From the NCBI GenBank assembly GCA_943737045.1, contig CALSFV010000291.1, positions 425,585-489,584 of the forward strand: a stretch of DNA of 64,000 bases. Reading direction: 5' to 3'. This stretch comes from Parapristionchus giblindavisi. Its lineage: Eukaryota > Nematoda > Chromadorea > Rhabditida > Diplogasteridae. The position numbers were made by a program, and so were the translations under genes. Shown here piece after piece: positions 1-9,000 of the stretch. Position 1 is the first letter of the stretch; every line of letters begins with the position of its first letter. Under the pieces are notes generated by a model, which was not told the origin of the DNA, ran no database searches, and saw nothing but the letters and a program-made list of their open reading frames with translations.

Positions 1-3000
1 CCCTCGTCCTCCGGCACGTCCTGTATCGAGACAACCTGATATCGATTGATTGATTAATTAATCATCTGATGGACGCATACGGTAGATAATCAAAAAATCA
101 ATAATTCAGTCTAATTGCCATGATATATACTATAACCAATCAATAAATCAATTATTCATGATAATTATGGATTGATGGGATACCGTAACCCATTTCCCTC
201 ATTCACCTCCTGCTGATTCTCCATGTATCCGCCGTAGAACAGCTGCGAGAAGTACTCCGACTGCATGCCTAGCCACTGTCAAATATCGATTGATTACGAT
301 CATTTATCGATTGATCGAGTACAGTTTACCGTACTCTATCAATCAATCTACTATAGACACGAAAAATCAATAATTCTACAGTATACCTCCTTCACCTAAA
401 ATCAATAATTCTACAGCATACCTCCTCCACCAAAAATCGATATTTCTACAGTATACCTCCTCCATCAAAAAATAATAATTCTACAGTATACCTCCTTGGA
501 CACGGAGACACTCGTCTGTTCCATCATCAGATTGCCGGTTTCGATGGGAAAGAGCGAATTGTTGGCGATGGGTCTGCAGATATCAATCGATAATCAAATA
601 GACAAAAATCAATAATCTTACGGTAGATCAGCATCCTTTCCGGTCTCGATCGATACGCGCATCGAGTAGGTGTCCGCGTCGCCGCGTTTCCGCTTCGCGC
701 CAGACGCGGGTGCCGGTTGTCTGAATGCGATGGCTGAATGCGATGGAGTGCACTTATTTACCGTATAAAATAAGTTTATTTGGTACGAGAGTAGCCAGCC
801 ATAGCCACAATGAATTTCTATTTTTAGAAAGAGAATCCAAGCGAGATAGCACGTAGATCAGAGAGAGCGCGAGGAGGGGGGGGGGGTGTGATGTAGAGAT
901 CACTGCTCCCTGATCTACTTATTACCAATAGTATTAGCCACCAATTCACAAAAATGGCGATAGCCTTCGGCGTACTATTAGCAAAAGTGATCCGAGAACG
1001 ATGTCTCTTCTACTTGTATTGCCAAATACAAGTCTGCCAATGTACTTACCAAAGTACACTGTATATCAGTATTACCAAATACTGATCTGCCAGTTCTCGT
1101 ATTACCAAATACGACAACCGTAATGAAGAAAGAGAAGGATAGACAGAGATACGGCAAAGGAAATGAGAAGAGATACGACTACAGATACTATGAGGTCTAC
1201 AAGCCTCTATACGCTCAATGTGAAGACGAGGATAAGGAGTAACACGAACAAGTTTATCTACAAACTTGTATTCAAAACAACGAACACAAAAATCATAAAC
1301 GAGAGACCAAATAAACACACAAACAAAAACCAAAACGAGACTACCTCAACGAACGAACAACGAACTTGAAAATCTAAGAGAGGATGATTTTGGGGCCGCA
1401 CACGTGCTACGCGATGCACACACTAGGGGGTGTAATTAGGCTATAGCGGACTAATAAATTACCACCGACTGCAGAGTTAGAGAAAAATAATTTGATGATT
1501 TGCATAAATCAACTAGCGATGTGATATAGATAAGGGTAATTATTAACGATAGTGCTCATCCTCTACATGCCCCGTTCACACAAACGGATGTCCTCATCCG
1601 ATATCTTCATCGTTCGAGTAGATCTGCTATCGTATCCTTTAGGCATTTTGAATGAGACAGCGTGGTGACGATCATCATTGCTCGATCGCTTCGTAGATGA
1701 AAATACAGTGATAATAGGCTCCTTGCATGAGACAGCGTGGTGGTGATCTTCGTTACTCGATCTCTTCGTAGATGAAAATACAGTAATAATAAATCCTTCA
1801 ATATGTACAGCGTTAGTATACGACCATCCATCAGCTCTTTCCATAGCTTCACTCTTGATAAACCCCGAGGGCAACATTAAAAACAACGATTTCTTATCAG
1901 GCTCTTTCGGCACCAACTTATCCCGAACCAACTTCACAACTCTTTCATATCTATCATTTGTGATCCGACACGATACTCCACCAAGCAGTCCAGAATCATT
2001 TCCACCGCTCACTGGAACACGTCGTACCATCCTGTCATCGCTTGTGACCTCCTCAACGTCGTCATCTTCAACATCCTTCCTATCGCCATTACTAACATCC
2101 TCAACATCCATCCTATCATGATTATTGATCTCCTTAACCTCTGCATCATCAACATCCTCAACATTGACTAAATCATTATTAGTGACCTCATTAACTTCCT
2201 CATCATCAACATCCTCGATATCCATCTGATTATCATCATTGACCTCTTTAATATTCTCCTCTTTATTACTCTTCATTATGATTTCTCTCAAAACTGAACT
2301 TTATCCTACAATTACCGTACTATTCTCATTAAGTACCACATCTATCTCCATTACCGTATCATCTTCATTATGTCCCACATAACTCATCATCGACGTGACA
2401 GCTTCACCTTTACTACTCCTGTCACATATTTCTCTCACCTTACCTTTCACCCTCGACTCCATACTCATATCTTCCAAGGCACTCTGTCCCGATATAATAC
2501 ACGGAATCCTCTTCTGTGCAACCATGTATTCTACTCTACAACTCTTTCTTATCTTCATTTCAACATCTATTTTAACAGTTCCAACAGCCTTAACCTGACT
2601 GCCTTTTGCATCGATAACATTTCCTATCATCTTATTCTCTATCACTACTTCACTTATCTTATTAACTGCATCCTTTTCGGGCATGTTTACTTCGGCTCCA
2701 ATATCAAAACACGCTCCAACTTTGACTCCTACAAATTCTTCCTTGACGTCCTTGAAACGTTGCATATATTTGTACTGTAGTGAATCTTCTTCTCCCTGGG
2801 CTTCTTCATCATCACTAATCTCCCTTTGTACTAGGCTTGTAGCTACTTTATCGACTACTTCTTCTTGTACAGCTTTTGTCTTCTTTTCTTCCATATTTCT
2901 CATTCCTCTCGTACTCACCATCGTTTTGTGACCAATTTCATGTAATCGATTAGACGAGCAGTTGTAGTCACTCTTTTCATTCTCGCTGAATCGAAAATTC

Positions 3001-6000
3001 TCCCTTCTATTCCTACATTCACAGTTCAATATGTGATTCTTCAATCCAACATATGATTCATTTTCACCAAATAATCTAAGCAATTCTCGATATTCTTTGT
3101 GGTTCTCGTGCATAAATAGTAGTTGCATCTTTCTCACCACTTCTTTCCTGTCAGGATCATCTTCATGTAGTTCCTCAGTGAGTAACTCCAACTCCAAGAA
3201 GACATCATTCAATACTCGTCCATTCAATGTGAGACTTCTCAATCTTCGTTCGTTCTCCAACTTATCACGTCCGATTCTTCGACGACATCTACTACTCAAC
3301 CAGTCCATACACTCCTTGAGTGATCTACTCGTATACTCTATAGGTAGTCTTTTATACTCCTCTCTCGCTTTTCCGTTGATCATCTCCTTCAATACAATTT
3401 TCCCTGCGTTGTCTCCCATTCTTCCATATCTCAACAAGAATTCCTCTTCGAATTCTCTCCATCCATCCGCACTTCCATCATACTTCTTCAGCGGTGGTAA
3501 CAGAGAAGGGTTGATCATCTTATCAATCAATTTCCTTCTGTCCACCGAATGCACTCGATGCGAATCAGTTACTCCAACGTAACAATGTAGTCGCCAGCAG
3601 TACACGAAATGCCGATGCTCACACACGTAATATACCAATATTACTTGATATAACAATATCACACTTGATATAACAATATAACACTTGATATACCAATATC
3701 AAAATCTTGTCCTTCTCAATTCAAGCCGGCTCAGCCCCCATGTAGAGATCACTGCTCCCTGATCTACTTATTACCAATAGTATTAGCCACCAATTCACAA
3801 AAATGGCGATAGCCTTCGGCGTACTATTAGCAAAAGTGATCCGAGAACGATGTCTCTTCTACTTGTATTGCCAAATACAAGTCTGCCAATGTACTTACCA
3901 AAGTACACTGTATATCAGTATTACCAAATACTGATCTGCCAGTTCTCGTATTACCAAATACGACAACCGTAATGAAGAAAGAGAAGGATAGACAGAGATA
4001 CGGCAAAGGAAATGAGAAGAGATACGACTACAGATACTATGAGGTCTACAAGCCTCTATACGCTCAATGTGAAGACGAGGATAAGGAGTAACACGAACAA
4101 GTTTATCTACAAACTTGTATTCAAAACAACGAACACAAAAATCATAAACGAGAGACCAAATAAACACACAAACAAAAACCAAAACGAGACTACCTCAACG
4201 AACGAACAACGAACTTGAAAATCTAAGAGAGGATGATTTTGGGGCCGCACACGTGCTACGCGATGCACACACTAGGGGGTGTAATTAGGCTATAGCGGAC
4301 TAATAAATTACCACCGACTGCAGAGTTAGAGAAAAATAATTTGATGATTTGCATAAATCAACTAGCGATGTGATATAGATAAGGGTAATTATTAACGATA
4401 GTGCTCATCCTCTACAGTGATCGATGGAATAGTTCTGCGTTTTACTAGCCAGTATCATGGCAATTATAATAATTACACAAGTACATTTTATACGGATAAT
4501 ATCATAGCGGGTTCATCTCAAATTTGTATGTTTGCGGACAAACAGAAAAATATATTTGAACTAACTATGCATATTTTAATTCGACAAATGGGAAACGTAC
4601 ATCACCCCTTCACCCTATTAAATCTAGCATTCGGAACCTCAACCTCACTGGTCTTATACAGCGTCATCCCCTCCCCAGCGAGAAGGTACTATGCATATAT
4701 ATCGGTATTTTGTTTCCTCCATGGTAATATAACGGAACATTATCATTTTCCACTCCTCATCTCCACGATACAACAGTCTACCGAAACGCAAAACTGCCTG
4801 TTTTGCGTCCACATCTCAATTAGTCTCATTTTCTGTCATTCCCATATAATCAATCCCAAATCCTGCCAATGCTGCAACATAAATCTACGTCGAGAGTATT
4901 CTGTGATCTATTATTCTTGCTTTTTAAACCTGTATTGAGCATGTCGATAAAGGTAAAAGGTAAAGGAACAACCCGTTATTCAAGGTACACGAAGTCCTGC
5001 GGGTGATCACCGCTAGGCGGACCAAAGGGAAACGAAAAAATGGAATAAACACGAAGGAAACGTTTTTTTTTAACCTAGACTTTTGGACTGGCCCCGTATT
5101 AGTGCCGAAGTGCACACACTCCCTTATGTGGTGTTACATTTTCAAAACGGGCGCACGGCGTGCGCACGTTTCAAAATGTAACACCGTATAGAAAAATGCA
5201 CGCCGTTCGCACGGCGTGCATTTCAAAACGTTCGCACGCCGTGCGCACGTTTTGAAAATGTAACACCACATTAGCGTTTCGCTAACATAGGGAGAGCGCA
5301 CATTGAAAATTTGGCAAAATGCCAAAAAAATTACTGCACCATAGTGTACTTTCATAGTCTGTGCTCTCTCTTTTTTTCCTCGGTTACACCATGACCGCTC
5401 TCGAAATGCTGCAACACATACTACGAACAGACAGTCTCAAGTTTGATATGTTGTTTAAGAATGAGGTGTTATGCACATCAAATTCCATTCCTCATCTCCA
5501 CGTTACAACAATCTGTCGAAACCCAAATCTCATTGGTGCGCTCTTCGACATCCCATGGTGCAGGCACAACCTCCAGTTCCGCAAGACCAACAGTGAGACC
5601 GTAACCCAAAAACACGACAAGCGGCGCTAGAGCAGATTGTATACACACATATCTGAGCGATGAATAATAATTTGCTGCTACGAACACCATACATTTTCGT
5701 TACCCTCGCCGTCAATTTTATATAGTGGGTCAATTCTCGAAATAGGGTGGGTTGATACATAAAATTCGTTATTTTCGCTTAAAAATCGTCATTTTTAGCT
5801 TCCTTTTTTTATCAAGTGGCCTAAAATGACCCTTATATAGTGGGTCAATCCTCGCACTGCGAGGGTATGGCAATGTATGACGAACACATAGCCCCGCAGA
5901 ATCTCCCTTCGTGCATGTGATCCCGTGGATCCCATCGTGCTCCTCGAATTTTTGCCCCGGGATCACATGCACGAAGGGAGATTCTGCGATGCCGTACGTT

Positions 6001-9000
6001 CAGAAGATCAATCAGAGTACTTCCCCCATCTTCCAATTACAACAAGCTATCGAAACCTGAATGTCACTAGTCTCATGCAAGCACCCACACATGTTTAGTG
6101 AGCCATAGAGCCATATATGTAAGCATATTATATATAAGCATACTACGATTAGATAGTCTGTATTCTAGCTACCGTAATCTTATCGAAATTGCCATTTTGG
6201 ATTTTTTTAAAGTTTTTTTTTCACATTGGTAGATAACCTATACATTTTAAAATTTTACATTAAAAGTGCAAGTATGCATGCAATTACAGGCTCCATGAGT
6301 GTAGTACACTGGTACTTGGAAATTGCTTCCAATTGAAAATTCGCTTCAGGGGGTGACCACACAACAATTTGGCGCCTTTTCCTAAAAGGTTGATTTCGAA
6401 CCCAATCGATTCGGGAGTGGGTGCAATCGACTCCTTGGCGAATTCTAAGAAACTATTGTCAAGGAGAGTTTTTTGATCAACGGTCAACGAAGGCTGGAAT
6501 TTGGGAATTTTCGGAAAAAATTTTACATTAAATTAATTCTCACTATTTTCCCATGGCCCAGGTAAATTTTTTATTTGCTCAATATCTTCTACATATTATA
6601 TTACACCTTCAGTTTAAAATTCATAATTTTTAAAAAATACATAATTTGTGAACGAACCCGTTTTGTAACGACAATCTGAATTGTGGTGTGCTCCGACGAC
6701 GTTTCCTAATTTCTCAAATTGGTTTTTCGCTAGTTCTAAACATATTTTACCGCTGTTCTCGTCATGACTGAGCTATAGAACTACTCCTCGCCTTCGGAGT
6801 GCGCCTGCACGGTTTACGTGCTGATCACATTGTTGATCATACTTCTCATTTAAGTTTTATTCACTTATTCGTGTACGAGCTAGCTTACGAAGTAGTTACC
6901 ATACTCACGCCATTCCGTACTCTTTCTTGTCGGTTTTATAGACTGATCAGAGAAAGAGAGAGCATGCAAATTATTTTGTTTAAACGAGAAAATACGGATA
7001 TTAGATGATATTTTCAATAATTTCTTTGCTGCCTTCTCCTTCTTTTCCTTATCATCTGCTGCTTCTGCAACATACATCTCATGAATGTCTACATCGAGGT
7101 ACTCTACTGGGTTCTGGATGTATGAACAAAACGGGTTGTAGGGTAAAGCGAAACTCTATGTCTTGATAATTTTGTTATATTCAATAAATGGTAATGATTC
7201 CGTTGTTCATTTTTAATATGTCGATATCGATTATCGATTTATTATGTGTTTTTTTAAATGTTTTGTTAAAATAAAAGTTAACAATCAACAGTTCCTTGTA
7301 TTCCAGCGTTTGTTGATCTCTGATCGACAAACTCTCCTTGGAAATAGTTTCTTAGAATTAGCCAAGGATTCGATTAAGCCTATTTTTCGTCTATACCACT
7401 CATATGTGAATTTCCCAGATGTTACACACCTTTGCCGCTTGTCAGTAAAACATTTTCAGGTTCTTGTAGAATAATATTGGCGAAAATTGCAATATATCCT
7501 GGCTTTTCAAATCATCATGTTCCCTCGAAAGCGTAACTACAAGTAACTATCATTGATTATTTACTTTTATTTTAACAAAACATTTAAAAAAATAAGCACA
7601 TAGCAAATCGACATAGAGTAGGATATCAATGGGGAGCATCCTTCTCCTCCGGACGCTCGCGGGCGTTGCGGGCGCGATGTTGCGATCATTAACATTTATT
7701 GAATAAATATGTGTAGCAAAATTATCAAGACATAGAGTTTCGCTTTACCCTACAACCCGTTTTGTTCATACATCCAGAACCCAGTAGAGTACCTCGATGT
7801 AGACATTCATGAGATGTATGTTGCAGAAGCAGCAGATGATAAGGAAAAGAAGGAGAAGGCAGCAAAGAAATTATTGAAAATATCATCTAATATCCGTATT
7901 TTCTCGTTTAAACAAAATAATTTGCATGCTCTCTCTTTCTCTGATCAGTCTATAAAACCGACAAGAAAGAGTACGGAATGGCGTGAGTATGGTAACTACT
8001 TCGTAAGCTAGCTCGTACACGAATAAGTGAATAAAACTTAAATGAGAAGTATGATCAACAATGTGATCAGCACGTAAACCGTGCAGGCGCACTCCGAAGG
8101 CGAGGAGTAGTTCTATAGCTCAGTCATGACGAGAACAGCGGTAAAATATGTTTAGAACTAGCGAAAAACCAATTTGAGAAATTAGGAAACGTCGTCGGAG
8201 CACACCACAATTCAGATTGTCGTTACAAAACGGGTTCGTTCACAAATTATGTATTTTTTAAAAATTATGAATTTTAAACTGAAGGTGTAATATAATATGT
8301 AGAAGATATTGAGCAAATAAAAAATTTACCTGGGCCATGGGAAAATAGTGAGAATTAATTTAATGTAAAATTTTTTTCCGAAAATTCCCAAATTCCAGCC
8401 TTCGTTGACCGTTGATCAAAAAACTCTCCTTGACAATAGTTTCTTAGAATTCGCCAAGGAGTCGATTGCACCCACTCCCGAATCGATTGGGTTCGAAATC
8501 AACCTTTTAGGAAAAGGCGCCAAATTGTTGTGTGGTCACCCCCTGAAGCGAATTTTCAATTGGAAGCAATTTCCAAGTACCAGTGTACTACACTCATGGA
8601 GCCTGTAATTATCACACATAAAACAGAAAAATTCATTTTTCGTCGATACCAGAAAATATTCCAGTTGTTGAATTCTCTCAGATAGTGTTTTATAGGCTAT
8701 CTAATATTGTGCCCTATGGTATTACAATTAATACAATTATGCAAAAACCTAATCTCTATGTTACAACAATCTGCCGCAACCCAATTCTCCCTGGTGCGCT
8801 CTCCAACATCCCACTATGTCTGCCAGCCTACAGTTCCGAAAGAAATGAGAATATTTTGTTGCTACGATGACGGTTACTCACACAAATCGGAGTACTTCCC
8901 CATCTTCCAATTACACCAAGCTGTCGAAACCAGAATGTCACTAGCCTCATGCAAGCAAATCATGCCACCGCTATCAAATGCGAGGATTCACCCACTATAT

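Larger units (their letters stand above)
892..4416 (-). mobile_element. Non-autonomous LTR retrotransposon (gag-protease only)
   Basis: Two direct repeats of 676 bp (892-1567 and 3741-4416) begin TGTAGAG, end CTCTACA and flank a 2.2-kb interior. A 4-bp target duplication GTGA borders the element (888-891 and 4417-4420). Coding is on the minus strand, so the element's 5' LTR is the right-hand one. Next to it, 3740 backwards reads TGGGGGCTGAGCC, which starts with TGG as a tRNA primer-binding site should; the tRNA was not identified. The interior encodes a Gag-like and protease-like frame and an acidic frame, with no reverse transcriptase or integrase, so it must move in trans. Proteins translated from the two LTRs are identical, pointing to recent insertion. 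It lies in BTB intron 3, antisense to nothing: element and host gene share the minus strand. Confidence 0.93.

Noticed and set aside
1046..1333. 95-residue frame and its antisense partner, also at 3895-4182
   Set aside because: Inside the LTRs; identical because the LTRs are identical, not because of selection.
4417..4938. 173-residue plus-strand frame just right of the LTR element
   Set aside because: No family match, covers dispersed repeat fragments, and lies in an intron of the BTB gene.
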